Of a DNA stretch of 37,117 nt, positions 9,912 to 20,619 are shown one piece after another; the stretch's first letter is position 1, and each line of letters begins with the position of its first letter. The DNA lies in NCBI GenBank assembly GCA_003242685.1, contig QGVD01000034.1, positions 1-37,117 of the forward strand, in the 5' to 3' direction. The position numbers were made by a program, and so were the translations under genes. This DNA is from Pseudomonadota bacterium (GTDB lineage Bacteria > Pseudomonadota > Gammaproteobacteria > Steroidobacterales > Steroidobacteraceae). The notes below the pieces were generated by a model that ran no database searches, was not told the DNA's origin, and saw only the letters and a list, made by a program, of their open reading frames with translations.

Positions 9912-11235
9912 CGGTCAGCAGGCGGCCTCGCAGACTGTGCGGCAGCGCTTCGGTGATCACCACGTCGGCGAAGTGGCCGATCAGCGAGCGCGGTCCGGCG
10001 AAATTGACCCAGCGATTGTTCTCCGTACGTCCGGCGAGCTCGCGTGAATCCTTCTTCGCCGGACGCTCGACCAGCACCCGCTGCACCGTCCCGACCATGC
10101 GTGCGCTGATGGCGCGCGCCTGCTCCTCGAGCTGGTCCTGCAGGCGCTTGAGGCGCTGCTGCTTGACCTCGTACGGAACATCGTCCGGGAGCGAAGCGGC
10201 CGGTGTACCCGGCCGCCGGCTGTAGATGAAGCTGAACGACTGGTCGAAGTTCACGTCGCGCACGAGCTTGAGCGTCGCTTCGAAGTCGCGCTCGCTCTCG
10301 CCCGGAAAGCCCACGATGAAGTCCGAGGAGATGCTGATGTCGGGGCGTACCGCCCGCAATCTGCGGATCTTGTCCTTGAATTCAAGGGCGGTGTAGCCGC
10401 GCTTCATGAGCGCGAGAATGCGGTCCGAGCCGCTCTGCACCGGCAGGTGCAGATGGTTCGCGAGCTTCGGCACGCTGGCGAAGGCCTCGATCAGGCTGTC
10501 GCCGAACTCGATGGGGTGCGACGTCGTGAAGCGGATGCGCTCGATCCCCGGAACCTCGGCCACGTGATGGATGAGCGTGGCGAGATCCACGGTGACACCG
10601 TCTTCCATCGCACCGGCGTAGGCATTGACGTTCTGGCCGAGCAGCGTCACCTCGCGCACGCCCTGCGCGGCGAGCGTACGGATCTCCTCCATGACGGACT
10701 CGAACGGTCTGCTCACCTCGTCACCGCGCGTGTACGGCACGATGCAGAACGTGCAGTACTTGCTGCAGCCTTCCATGATCGACACGAACGCGGTCGCGCC
10801 TTCCGCGCGCGGCGCCGGCAGATTGTCGAACTTCTCGATCTCCGGGAAGCTCACGTCGATGACGGGACGCCCCGTCCGCCGCAGCTCCGCGATCATCTCC
10901 GGCAGGCGGTGCACCGTCTGCGGACCGAAGACGAGGTCGACGAACGGCGCGCGCTCGGTGATCGCCTCGCCTTCCTGGCTCGCGACGCAGCCGCCCACGC
11001 CGATCAGCACGTGAGGCCTGCGCGCCTTGATCCGGCGCCACTCGCCGAGCAGCGAGAACACCTTCTCCTGCGCCTTCTCGCGCACCGAGCAGGTGTTCAT
11101 GATGAGCACGTCCGCCTCTGACGGGTCGTCGGTGGGCGTGAGTCCATCGGCCGCCTGGAGCACGTCCGCCATCCGGGCGGAGTCGTACTCGTTCATCTGG
11201 CAGCCGAAGGTCTTGATGTAGTAACGACCGGGCAT
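9853..11235 (-). CDS. miaB: tRNA-2-methylthio-N6-dimethylallyladenosine synthase MiaB
   Basis: MiaB is a radical-SAM enzyme that adds the methylthio group to isopentenyl-adenosine 37 of tRNAs. The 460 residues show the three usual domains. The N-terminal UPF0004 domain starts YYIKTFGCQMNEYDS, with further cluster cysteines in MNTCSVREKA and GVGGCVAS. The radical-SAM core holds the C-x3-C-x2-C motif as CSKYCTFC. A C-terminal TRAM domain follows (VGTVQRVLVERPAKKD to NFAGPRSLIGHFADV). It heads the miaB-phoH-ybeY-corC-lnt gene string. A 138-base spacer separates it from ssb upstream on the same strand. Confidence 0.97.
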   Translation of the reverse strand: MPGRYYIKTFGCQMNEYDSARMADVLQAADGLTPTDDPSEADVLIMNTCSVREKAQEKVFSLLGEWRRIKARRPHVLIGVGGCVASQEGEAITERAPFVDLVFGPQTVHRLPEMIAELRRTGRPVIDVSFPEIEKFDNLPAPRAEGATAFVSIMEGCSKYCTFCIVPYTRGDEVSRPFESVMEEIRTLAAQGVREVTLLGQNVNAYAGAMEDGVTVDLATLIHHVAEVPGIERIRFTTSHPIEFGDSLIEAFASVPKLANHLHLPVQSGSDRILALMKRGYTALEFKDKIRRLRAVRPDISISSDFIVGFPGESERDFEATLKLVRDVNFDQSFSFIYSRRPGTPAASLPDDVPYEVKQQRLKRLQDQLEEQARAISARMVGTVQRVLVERPAKKDSRELAGRTENNRWVNFAGPRSLIGHFADVVITEALPHSLRGRLLTDGAHDSHVPPRAERAAATG

Positions 11236-11373
11236 GGACGAGGAATTCTACGGGGTGCGGGGAGGCGGCGCACGGCGCAGGGCCGCATCCGGCCGCCGGG
11301 AGCTCGGCCTTGGCCGAAATTCCAATAGCATCAACAACTTGGACTTGGGCGGAAGTCCTGCCGCCAGGCCTCT

Positions 11374-11814
11374 TCAGAACGGGATGTCGTCGTCGAACTC
11401 ATCCTGCTCGGTGCTGGTGCTGACGGGCTCGGGGCGGTCGGCGCGCTCACGCGGCTCGAAGCTCCCTGCCCCGCCGCGGGCGCCGCCCAGCATCTGCATG
11501 TCGCTCGCCACGATCTCGGTGGTGTAACGGTCGTTGCCGTTCTTGTCCTGCCACTTGCGCGTGCGGAGCCGGCCTTCGATGTACACCTGGGAGCCCTTGC
11601 GCAGGTACTCCCCCGCGATCTCACCGAGCCGGCCGAAGAGCACGACGTTGTGCCACTCGGTCTGTTCCTTCATCTCGCCGCTCTGCTTGTCGCGCCACGT
11701 CTCGCTCGTGGCGACGCGGAGGTTGGCGACCGTCATGCCCGAGGGCATGGCGCGCGTCTCGGGATCCGCCCCGAGGTGGCCGACCAGAATGACTTTGTTC
11801 ACGCCGCGCGCCAT
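11374..11814 (-). CDS. ssb: Single-stranded DNA-binding protein SSB
   Basis: SSB coats single-stranded DNA in replication, repair and recombination. The 146-residue product has the OB-fold start ARGVNKVILVGHLGADPETR, the core WHNVVLFGRLGEIAGEYLRKG, a Gly/Arg/Glu-rich linker and the acidic tip DDDIPF that binds partner proteins. The frame is open far upstream, but the ATG at 11814 begins the family and has GGAG 5 bases before it. It is divergent from uvrA, as in many gammaproteobacteria. Confidence 0.97.
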   Translation of the reverse strand: MARGVNKVILVGHLGADPETRAMPSGMTVANLRVATSETWRDKQSGEMKEQTEWHNVVLFGRLGEIAGEYLRKGSQVYIEGRLRTRKWQDKNGNDRYTTEIVASDMQMLGGARGGAGSFEPRERADRPEPVSTSTEQDEFDDDIPF

Positions 11815-11856
11815 GGCACTCCGTCCTTCGTCTTCGTGAGGAGATCGCTGGTCGCT

Positions 11857-11886
11857 ATTGTAGACCTCCCCCTCCACGAGCGCGAA
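11857..11886 (-). promoter_or_regulatory. Candidate promoter for ssb
   Basis: On the minus strand TACAAT (11857-11862) is a 5/6 match to the -10 box. An 18-base spacer and a weak -35 TTCGCG (11881-11886) precede it. Transcription would start about 35 bases upstream of the ssb ATG. I saw no CTGT-N8-ACAG type LexA operator in the 219-base ssb-uvrA spacer. Confidence 0.4.
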
Positions 11887-12033
11887 TCGCGCTTCGGCGC
11901 ATCTTCGCGCCGTTTCTTCACCGGCGCGCCCCGCGCGTGGCCCCTGCTCCTCGGATTCCGGTGCGGCTTCTGCACGACGGCCGCGGGCGGCTAGACTTCG
12001 TGATTCTCCCTCGCACGGGGCTTTCGCGGGCCG

Positions 12034-14895
<2,862 letters not shown>

Positions 14896-14925
14896 TTGCA
14901 AATGCGAACCGTTCTCAACGATACT
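14896..14925 (+). promoter_or_regulatory. feo promoter
   Basis: A sigma-70-like promoter reads TTGCAA (14896-14901), an 18-base spacer, then GATACT (14920-14925); each box matches 4/6. The expected transcription start, about 14931-14933, coincides with the ATG chosen for feoA at 14932, so the mRNA may be leaderless or nearly so. The Fur box fills the spacer. Confidence 0.55.
14901..14919 (+). promoter_or_regulatory. Fur box
   Basis: The core TGCGAAC-C-GTTCTCA at 14903-14917 is a 7-1-7 inverted repeat with six of seven positions symmetric. It matches the TGAnAAT-n-ATTnTCA architecture of proteobacterial Fur sites. It lies between the -35 and -10 boxes ahead of feoAB, where iron-bound Fur would block RNA polymerase. 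Confidence 0.7.
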
Positions 14926-14931
14926 CCGGGC

Positions 14932-15222
14932 ATGAATGCCGTTGCCGTTCCTTCACTTACGACTCCTCTCCCCGCCGAGGCCGTCAGCCTCAGCACGCTG
15001 CACCCCGGCGCGCGCGGAGTCGTGGTGCGAGTCGGGTCGCTCTCGGGGACCGTGAGCCCGCTCGAGCGGCGCCTCATGGAGCTCGGCTTCGTGAACGGTG
15101 AGCAGATCGAGATCCTTGCCGAAACGCGGCCCGGCCGCGATCCCTTCGTGGTCAGGGTCGGACAGACGACGCTCGCGCTGAGGCGCCGGGAGGCGGAAAC
15201 GGTCTGGGTCGAGCTCACCTGA
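14932..15222 (+). CDS. feoA: Ferrous iron transport protein A
   Basis: FeoA is a small cytoplasmic SH3-like protein needed for FeoB-driven Fe(II) uptake. The domain runs from LSTLHPGARGVVVRV through RRLMELGFVNGEQIEIL to LALRRREAETVWVEL, covering the usual family length of about 75 residues. I place the start at ATG 14932, giving 96 residues. The earlier in-frame TTG 14896 and ATG 14902 lie within the promoter and Fur box and would add no conserved residues. It is followed by feoB after 10 bases, and the operon is probably iron-repressed by Fur. Confidence 0.92.
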   Translation: MNAVAVPSLTTPLPAEAVSLSTLHPGARGVVVRVGSLSGTVSPLERRLMELGFVNGEQIEILAETRPGRDPFVVRVGQTTLALRRREAETVWVELT

Positions 15223-15232
15223 AGAAAGGGTC

Positions 15233-17119
15233 ATGAACGCGCCCGCCGCCGCATCCGGCCTGAGCGTCTCGCTCATCGGCGTGCCGAACTGCGGCAAGAC
15301 TGCGCTCTTCAACCGCCTGACGGGCAGCCGCCAGAAGGTCGCGAACTACCCCGGGGTCACCGTCGAACGCAAGGAAGGCCGCTTCGTCGGTCCGCACACG
15401 GGCAGGACGTACCGCGTCCTCGACCTGCCGGGCGCCTACAGCCTGGACGCGGCGACGCTCGACGAGGCCATCGCCCGCGACGTGGTGCTCGGCCGCCATG
15501 CGACCGAGCCGCCGCCGGACCTGCTCGTCTGTGTGGTCGACGCGACGAACCTGCGGCTCAACCTCCGCCTCGTCCTCGAGCTCAAGCGCATCGGCCGGCC
15601 GATGATCGTCGCGCTCAACATGAGCGACATCGCCCGCGAGCGCGGCTACCGCGTCGACCGCGCGGCGCTCGAGCGCGCGCTCGGCGTACCCGTGATCGAG
15701 ACGGTCGCGGTGCGCGCGGGCGGCGAGCGCGAGCTCGTGGAAGCGATAGACCGTTTCCATCCCGAGCACGCGCAGCAGGCACCGCGCACGGTGGACCTCA
15801 AGCCGCCGACGCCGTCCGAGATCGAGGCCATGCAGCGCGAAGTGCGCCGCATCCTCGAGGAGATCGGCTACCGCGTGCCGCCGCGCGTCGCGTTCCTCGC
15901 GAAGCTCGATGCGCTCGTGCTGAATCCCGTGAGCGGTCCGATCCTGCTCGCGATCGTGCTGTTCCTGATGTTCCAGGCGGTGTTCAGCTGGGCCGCCGCT
16001 CCGATGGACGCCATCGATGCCGGCGTCGCGGCTCTCGGCGAATGGATCGGCGGCGCGATGCCCGATGGGCTTCTGCGCAGCCTCCTGCTCGACGGCATCA
16101 TCGCGGGCGTCGGCAGCGTGCTCGTGTTCCTGCCGCAGATCCTGATCCTGTTCCTGTTCATCCTCGCGCTCGAGGACTCGGGCTACCTGCCGCGCGCGGC
16201 CTTCCTGCTCGACCGGCTCATGGGCAAGGTCGGCCTCTCCGGACGCGCGTTCATTCCGCTGCTCTCGAGCTTCGCGTGCGCCGTTCCCGGCATCATGGCG
16301 ACGCGCACCATTCCGTCGGAGCGCGATCGCATCGCCACCATCATGATCGCGCCGCTCATGACCTGCTCGGCGCGTCTGCCCGTCTATGCGCTCCTCATCG
16401 GTGCGTTCATTCCGCGCGAGTCGGTGGGCATCTTCAATCTGCAGGGGCTGGTGCTCTTCGCCCTGTACTGCTCCGGTGTGATCGGCGCCATGCTCGTGGC
16501 CTTCGTGCTCAAGCGCACGACCATGCGCGGCGAGTACACGCCGCTGCTCCTCGAGCTGCCCGAGTACAGGTGGCCCAACCTGCAGAACCTCCTGATCGGC
16601 CTCTGGGAGCGGGCGCGCATATTCCTCTCGCGTGTCGGCACGATCATCCTCTCGCTGATGATCGTGCTGTGGTTCCTCGCGAGCTTCCCGGCGCCGCCGC
16701 CGGATGCGACGGGGCCGGCCATCCAGTACAGCTTCGCGGGAATGCTCGGGCGCGCGCTCGAGGTCCTGTTCGCGCCGGTCGGCTTCAACTGGCAGATCTC
16801 CATCGCGCTCGTGCCGGGACTTGCCGCGCGCGAGGTCGCCGTCGCGGCGCTCGGGACGGTGTACGCGATGTCGGGCACGGACGAGGACGTGAGCGGTGCG
16901 CTCGCGCCGCTCATCGCGAACGACTGGACGCTGGCGACGGGGCTGTCGCTCCTCGCGTGGTACGTCTTCGCGCCACAGTGTCTGTCCACCCTGGCGGTCG
17001 TGCGGCGTGAGACGAATGCCTGGCGCTATCCGCTCATCATGGCCGCCTACCTGTTCGCGCTCGCCTATCTGGCGTCGTTCGTGACGTACCGCGCGGCGGT
17101 CCTGCTGGGCGCGGGGTGA
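15233..17119 (+). CDS. feoB: Ferrous iron transporter FeoB
   Basis: FeoB is the inner-membrane Fe(II) transporter with an N-terminal GTPase domain. The G motifs are G1 GVPNCGKT, G3 DLPGAY and G4 NMSD, followed by a helical GDI-like region. From about residue 225 there are two Gate domains (core signature SSFACAVPGIMATRTI) with about eight membrane helices, ending near residue 628. This is shorter than the 773-residue Escherichia coli protein but usual for the compact FeoB type. The start at 15233 follows AAAGGG. The stop overlaps the next gene as GTGA. Confidence 0.96.
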   Translation: MNAPAAASGLSVSLIGVPNCGKTALFNRLTGSRQKVANYPGVTVERKEGRFVGPHTGRTYRVLDLPGAYSLDAATLDEAIARDVVLGRHATEPPPDLLVCVVDATNLRLNLRLVLELKRIGRPMIVALNMSDIARERGYRVDRAALERALGVPVIETVAVRAGGERELVEAIDRFHPEHAQQAPRTVDLKPPTPSEIEAMQREVRRILEEIGYRVPPRVAFLAKLDALVLNPVSGPILLAIVLFLMFQAVFSWAAAPMDAIDAGVAALGEWIGGAMPDGLLRSLLLDGIIAGVGSVLVFLPQILILFLFILALEDSGYLPRAAFLLDRLMGKVGLSGRAFIPLLSSFACAVPGIMATRTIPSERDRIATIMIAPLMTCSARLPVYALLIGAFIPRESVGIFNLQGLVLFALYCSGVIGAMLVAFVLKRTTMRGEYTPLLLELPEYRWPNLQNLLIGLWERARIFLSRVGTIILSLMIVLWFLASFPAPPPDATGPAIQYSFAGMLGRALEVLFAPVGFNWQISIALVPGLAAREVAVAALGTVYAMSGTDEDVSGALAPLIANDWTLATGLSLLAWYVFAPQCLSTLAVVRRETNAWRYPLIMAAYLFALAYLASFVTYRAAVLLGAG

Positions 17120-17124
17120 TCATC

Positions 17125-17367
17125 ATGGAGCTGCTCGAGATCGTCGTCGTCGCGGTGATCGTCGCTGCGGCGGCGTCGTTCAGCATCTGGCGGCTGCTGC
17201 CGGTGCGGCAGCGGCTCAGGCTCATCGACCGCCTCTCCCCGCAGGCGCGGCACGGGACGGGCCTTCTGGGACGCGTGCGGCGCAAGCTCCAGGAAGAGCT
17301 GACGCACGGCTGCGGCGCCTGTGCGGCGGGAACTCCGCGCACTCACCGAGCGCATCGCCCCCGCTGA
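17125..17367 (+). CDS. Small membrane protein of the feo operon with C-terminal Cys pair
   Basis: This product of about 80 residues has one hydrophobic segment (LEIVVVAVIVAAAASFSIW, residues 3-21), then a basic region (RQRLRLIDRL). Near residues 62-67 is a CGAC motif, followed by a His/Arg-rich tail. The ATG at 17125 is my choice; a GTG at 17116 overlaps the feoB stop. Its place directly after feoB recalls FeoC, but FeoC is a winged-helix protein and this is a single-pass membrane peptide. It resembles the DUF6587-type proteins I associate with this position in related bacteria; that name is from memory and unverified. A role in iron handling is inferred from the operon only. Confidence 0.65.
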   Translation: MELLEIVVVAVIVAAAASFSIWRLLPVRQRLRLIDRLSPQARHGTGLLGRVRRKLQEELTHGCGACAAGTPRTHRAHRPR

Positions 17368-17564
17368 ACGCGGCATTCCGGCAGCCGACGCCGCTCTTCC
17401 ATCGCCGTAAGCCGTGCGATCCATCGGCGGGGCCGATGCGAGCTACCGGCACGAGTCATTTCCGTCGGGACGCCTTTCACACGGAGAATCGCCCCCTCCG
17501 CGGCCGTGCGCCGCGCCCGGTTTCTCTGGAGCTGCCTGCGAGCCACAGACGAGGTTCCGTGCAC

Positions 17565-18632
17565 ATGAGTCGACTCTTCAAGTGCGTCCCTGCAGGGGCC
17601 GAGCCGCGAGGCGGTACGGGGCTGCAGACGGCGAAGCGCAACGGCAGGACCGTCGTCGTCGACATCCACTGCCATCTCGGCGTTCCCGCCGCCGACGAGC
17701 TGATGCGTCCCCACATGGCCGGTCAGGTTTCCATCCACACGTTCAGCTCCCCGGCCACGGAGGAAGCCAATCGCCAGCAGTTCAGACAGATCGGCCGCAA
17801 GCTCGACGTGATCGACGAGCGTCTCGCCGACATGGACCTGCTCGGCATCGACGTGCAGGTCATCTCGCCGCTGCCCACGCAGTTCTACTACTTCGCGGAA
17901 CCTGATCTCGGGCGCGAGGCCTCCCGCATCGTCAACGACGGCATCGCGGCGGCCGTCGCGCGCCATCCGGAACGGTTCGTCGGGATGGGGACCGTGCCGC
18001 TGCAGGCGCCGGAGCTCGCGATCGCCGAGATGAAGCGGTGCGTGAACGAGCTCGGACTGCGCGGCATCGAGATCTCCTCCAACGTCGCCGGACGGGAGCT
18101 CGCGGAGAGCACGTTCCGTCCGTTCTTCGCGGCGGCGGAAGAGATGGGCGTGCTGCTCTTCCTCCATCCGCTCGGCTTCACGCACGGCCAGCGCCTCTCC
18201 GAGCACTATCTCAACAACCTGATCGGCAATCCGCTCGAATCCGCCATCGCGGTCGCGCACCTGATCTTCGGCGGCGTGCTCGACGCGCACCCGGGGCTCA
18301 AGCTCTGCGTCGCTCACGGTGGAGGTTTCCTGCCGTCGTACTGGGGTCGGCTGGATCACGCCTGGCGTGCGCGCAGCGACTGCCGGCAGCACATCACTCG
18401 CCCGCCGAGCGAGTACCTGCGCCGGCTGTATTTCGACACCGTGGTGTACGACCGCAGGCACCTCGACTTTCTGGTGCAGACCTACGGCGCGGATCACCTG
18501 CTCGCCGGAAGCGACTACCCCTTCGACATGGCCGAACCCGATCCGGTGGGATTCCTCGCGCACCTGCCGGATGAGGACCGCGAGAAGATCCTCGGCGGGA
18601 ACGCCGTGCGGCTGCTGGGCCTCGCCTTCTGA
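17565..18632 (+). CDS. ACMSD-type amidohydrolase (probable aromatic/semialdehyde decarboxylase)
   Basis: This 355-residue member of the amidohydrolase superfamily belongs to the ACMSD-like branch, which includes non-oxidative decarboxylases such as aminocarboxymuconate-semialdehyde and 5-carboxyvanillate decarboxylases. All metal ligands of the branch are visible: the first pair in DIHCH (His35, His37), HPLGFTH (His201), VAHGGG (His251) and GSDYPFD (Asp317). The ATG at 17565 has GAGG 10 bases upstream; the frame extends 43 codons further but with unconserved arginine-rich sequence. It lies upstream of a LysR gene on the same strand and faces the catabolic gene set on the other strand. No signal peptide is present, so it is cytoplasmic. 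The exact substrate cannot be told from sequence. Confidence 0.85.
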   Translation: MSRLFKCVPAGAEPRGGTGLQTAKRNGRTVVVDIHCHLGVPAADELMRPHMAGQVSIHTFSSPATEEANRQQFRQIGRKLDVIDERLADMDLLGIDVQVISPLPTQFYYFAEPDLGREASRIVNDGIAAAVARHPERFVGMGTVPLQAPELAIAEMKRCVNELGLRGIEISSNVAGRELAESTFRPFFAAAEEMGVLLFLHPLGFTHGQRLSEHYLNNLIGNPLESAIAVAHLIFGGVLDAHPGLKLCVAHGGGFLPSYWGRLDHAWRARSDCRQHITRPPSEYLRRLYFDTVVYDRRHLDFLVQTYGADHLLAGSDYPFDMAEPDPVGFLAHLPDEDREKILGGNAVRLLGLAF

Positions 18633-18716
18633 GCGCTTCCGCGCGGTGGGGCAACGCCCGCCGCGGCGCCCGTTTCGAACTACACTTGGGGGGTCACCGA
18701 TCGCCGGAGCGACGTG

Positions 18717-19637
18717 ATGCACTATCGTCACCTCGATCTGAATCTGCTTGTCGCACTCGATGCGCTCCTCACGGAGCGCAACATCACCGAGGCCGGCAAG
18801 CGCGTATTCCTCACTCAGTCGGCGATGAGCGGCGCGCTCGCCCGGCTGCGCGAGTACTTCGGTGACGAGCTGCTCGTGCAGATGGGCCGGCGCATGGTGC
18901 CGACGCCGCTCGCGGAGACTCTCGCGCCGCAGGTGCGGGAGATCCTGCTCAAGATCAAGGCGACCGTCGAAACCAAGCCCGGTTTCGATCCGGCGACGTC
19001 GACGCGCAAGTTCTCGCTGATGATGTCCGATTACTGCTCGACGGTGCTCATGACCGAGGTGCTGCCGCGCCTCGAGCGCCTCGCGCCCGGCGTGCGCGTG
19101 GAAGTGCTCTCGAACAACCTCACCGAGCAGCCGACCGAGTACCTCGAGCGCGGCGACATCGACTTCCTCATCATGCCGCAGGAGTACCTCGCCGAAGGTC
19201 ATCCGCGCGAGGTGCTGTTCGAGGACGACTACGCGTGCATCGTGTGGAAGGACAACCCGCTGGTCGGCGATTCCATCACGACCGAGCAGTACCTCGAGAT
19301 GGGCCACGTCGTGCAGCAGTTCAGCCGCGGACGCGCGCAGGCGATCGACGAGTGGTTCCTCACCCGGCGCGGCATCGCACGACGCATCGAGGTCGTGGCC
19401 CTGAGCTTCAACGCGATTCCGCAATGTGTCGTCGGCACGCGTCGTATCGCCACGGTGCACCGCCGGCTGGCCCGGTTCTACGCCCGCTATCTGCCGCTGC
19501 GTGTGATTGAGCCCCCCTTCGAGCTGCCGCGCGTGACCGAGGCGGTGCAGTGGCACCGCTATTTCGATGCGGATCCGGGAACGGTGTGGTTCCGCAAGGT
19601 GCTGCAGGACGCGGCGAACCAGGTGGGCTCGGCCTGA
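18717..19637 (+). CDS. LysR-family transcriptional regulator (NahR/LinR-like)
   Basis: This 306-residue regulator has the N-terminal LysR winged helix-turn-helix (HLDLNLLVALDALLTERNITEAGKRVFLTQSAMSGALARLREYFGDELLV) and a C-terminal periplasmic-binding-protein-like effector domain starting at about residue 95 (FSLMMSDYCSTVLM). The MSDY and PRLERLAPGVRVEV features resemble the NahR/LinR/NodD group, which often senses aromatic compounds. The ATG at 18717 follows GGAG by 7 bases. It is convergent with the catabolic gene set across a 67-base gap holding a strong hairpin. It is the likely regulator of the locus; its binding site is not proven. Confidence 0.92.
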   Translation: MHYRHLDLNLLVALDALLTERNITEAGKRVFLTQSAMSGALARLREYFGDELLVQMGRRMVPTPLAETLAPQVREILLKIKATVETKPGFDPATSTRKFSLMMSDYCSTVLMTEVLPRLERLAPGVRVEVLSNNLTEQPTEYLERGDIDFLIMPQEYLAEGHPREVLFEDDYACIVWKDNPLVGDSITTEQYLEMGHVVQQFSRGRAQAIDEWFLTRRGIARRIEVVALSFNAIPQCVVGTRRIATVHRRLARFYARYLPLRVIEPPFELPRVTEAVQWHRYFDADPGTVWFRKVLQDAANQVGSA

Positions 19638-19648
19638 CGGCCTGCAGC

Positions 19649-19669
19649 GCCCGGAGCGCCGCTCCGGGC
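19649..19669. terminator. Hairpin between convergent LysR and dioxygenase genes
   Basis: A perfect 9-base stem, GCCCGGAGC (19649-19657) and GCTCCGGGC (19661-19669), has a 3-base loop. It lies 11 bases after the lysR stop and 35 bases after the dioxygenase stop on the other strand, so it could serve both. No T-run follows on either side, so termination efficiency is uncertain. Confidence 0.5.
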
Positions 19670-19704
19670 AGACCCCGCGGAGCGGCTCGACCGGCCGCCC
19701 GGGT

Positions 19705-20607
19705 TCAGACGGGCGGCGCCTGATGCAATCCCTTGTCGGCCTCGGGACGCGGCATCGCGTGCGGTCCGCCGATGCCCGAGCCCCACTGGTCCATGATGTC
19801 CGGCTTCGGATCGTAGACCGTCGGCTGCCACGTCGCCTCGTCCACGCGCTCGAGATCCGAGGTGTACTCGACCGCGAACTTCGAAGGCGTCGCGAAGTAC
19901 GAGAACGTGTTGTTGCCGGCCGTGTGCCGGCCCGGCCCCCAGCACAACTGGACCTGCATTTTCTTGAGGCGCGCGATGCCGCGCATCAGCGCATCGATGC
20001 TCGGCACGTCGTAGGCGACGTGATTGAGGCACGGCGGGCCCGGCAGGAGAGCGAGCCGGTGATGCCACTCATTGCAGCGCAGGAAGCACATGAAGTCGCC
20101 GAGCCAGTCGCTCACCCTGAAGCCGAGCACCTCGGTGTAGTACTTCACCATGCGGTGATGGTCGGGCGAGTGCAGCACCACGTGACTGATGCGCACCGGA
20201 ATGCCTTCCTTGGGCCCGACCTCGCGCACGGGGCCGCGCTCGACGTCGCTCGAGATCTCGATCGTGTGCCCGTCCGGATCGAAGAAGCGGAAGCCGTAGC
20301 CGCCACCGGGAGAATCCAGCGCATGCGGCTCGGCCACGATGGGGCTGCCTGCCGCCTTCACCTTCTCGAACAGCGCGTCGACGTCCGCACGGCTCGCGGC
20401 GGCCCACGCGATCACGTCGACGCGCCGAACGTCCGCACGGCGCAGCCGGACGACGTACTTCTCGGGAGTGCCTTCCGCGGCGAAGTACGCGAGCCCGTTG
20501 TCGCACGCGACCTCGCGCAGGCCCCAGATCTCTCCGTAGAACTTCCGCTCGGCGTCGAAGTCCTCGACGCCGTAGCCCACATAGCGAATCTCGTTCACGC
20601 GTGACAC
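19705..20607 (-). CDS. Type I extradiol ring-cleavage dioxygenase (VOC family)
   Basis: This 300-residue protein has two VOC (beta-alpha-beta-beta-beta) repeats, the layout of catechol 2,3-dioxygenase and 2,3-dihydroxybiphenyl 1,2-dioxygenase. The Fe(II) facial triad appears intact as His142 (ISHVVLHS), His196 (CLNHVAYDV) and Glu247 (FAVEYTSD). The second-sphere histidines expected of active enzymes are visible at 182-183 (EWHHRLALL) and 228 (GRHTAGNN). The GTG start at 20607 has GGAGG 6 bases upstream. It is the last gene of the - strand set, 12 bases after the MetE-like gene, and probably performs meta-cleavage of a catecholic intermediate. The C-terminal 40 residues are Pro/Gly-rich. Confidence 0.87.
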   Translation of the reverse strand: MSRVNEIRYVGYGVEDFDAERKFYGEIWGLREVACDNGLAYFAAEGTPEKYVVRLRRADVRRVDVIAWAAASRADVDALFEKVKAAGSPIVAEPHALDSPGGGYGFRFFDPDGHTIEISSDVERGPVREVGPKEGIPVRISHVVLHSPDHHRMVKYYTEVLGFRVSDWLGDFMCFLRCNEWHHRLALLPGPPCLNHVAYDVPSIDALMRGIARLKKMQVQLCWGPGRHTAGNNTFSYFATPSKFAVEYTSDLERVDEATWQPTVYDPKPDIMDQWGSGIGGPHAMPRPEADKGLHQAPPV

Positions 20608-20619
20608 TGCACGCCTCCG

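Noticed and set aside
17125..17367. FeoC
   Set aside because: Right position, but it is a single-pass membrane peptide and not a winged-helix protein.
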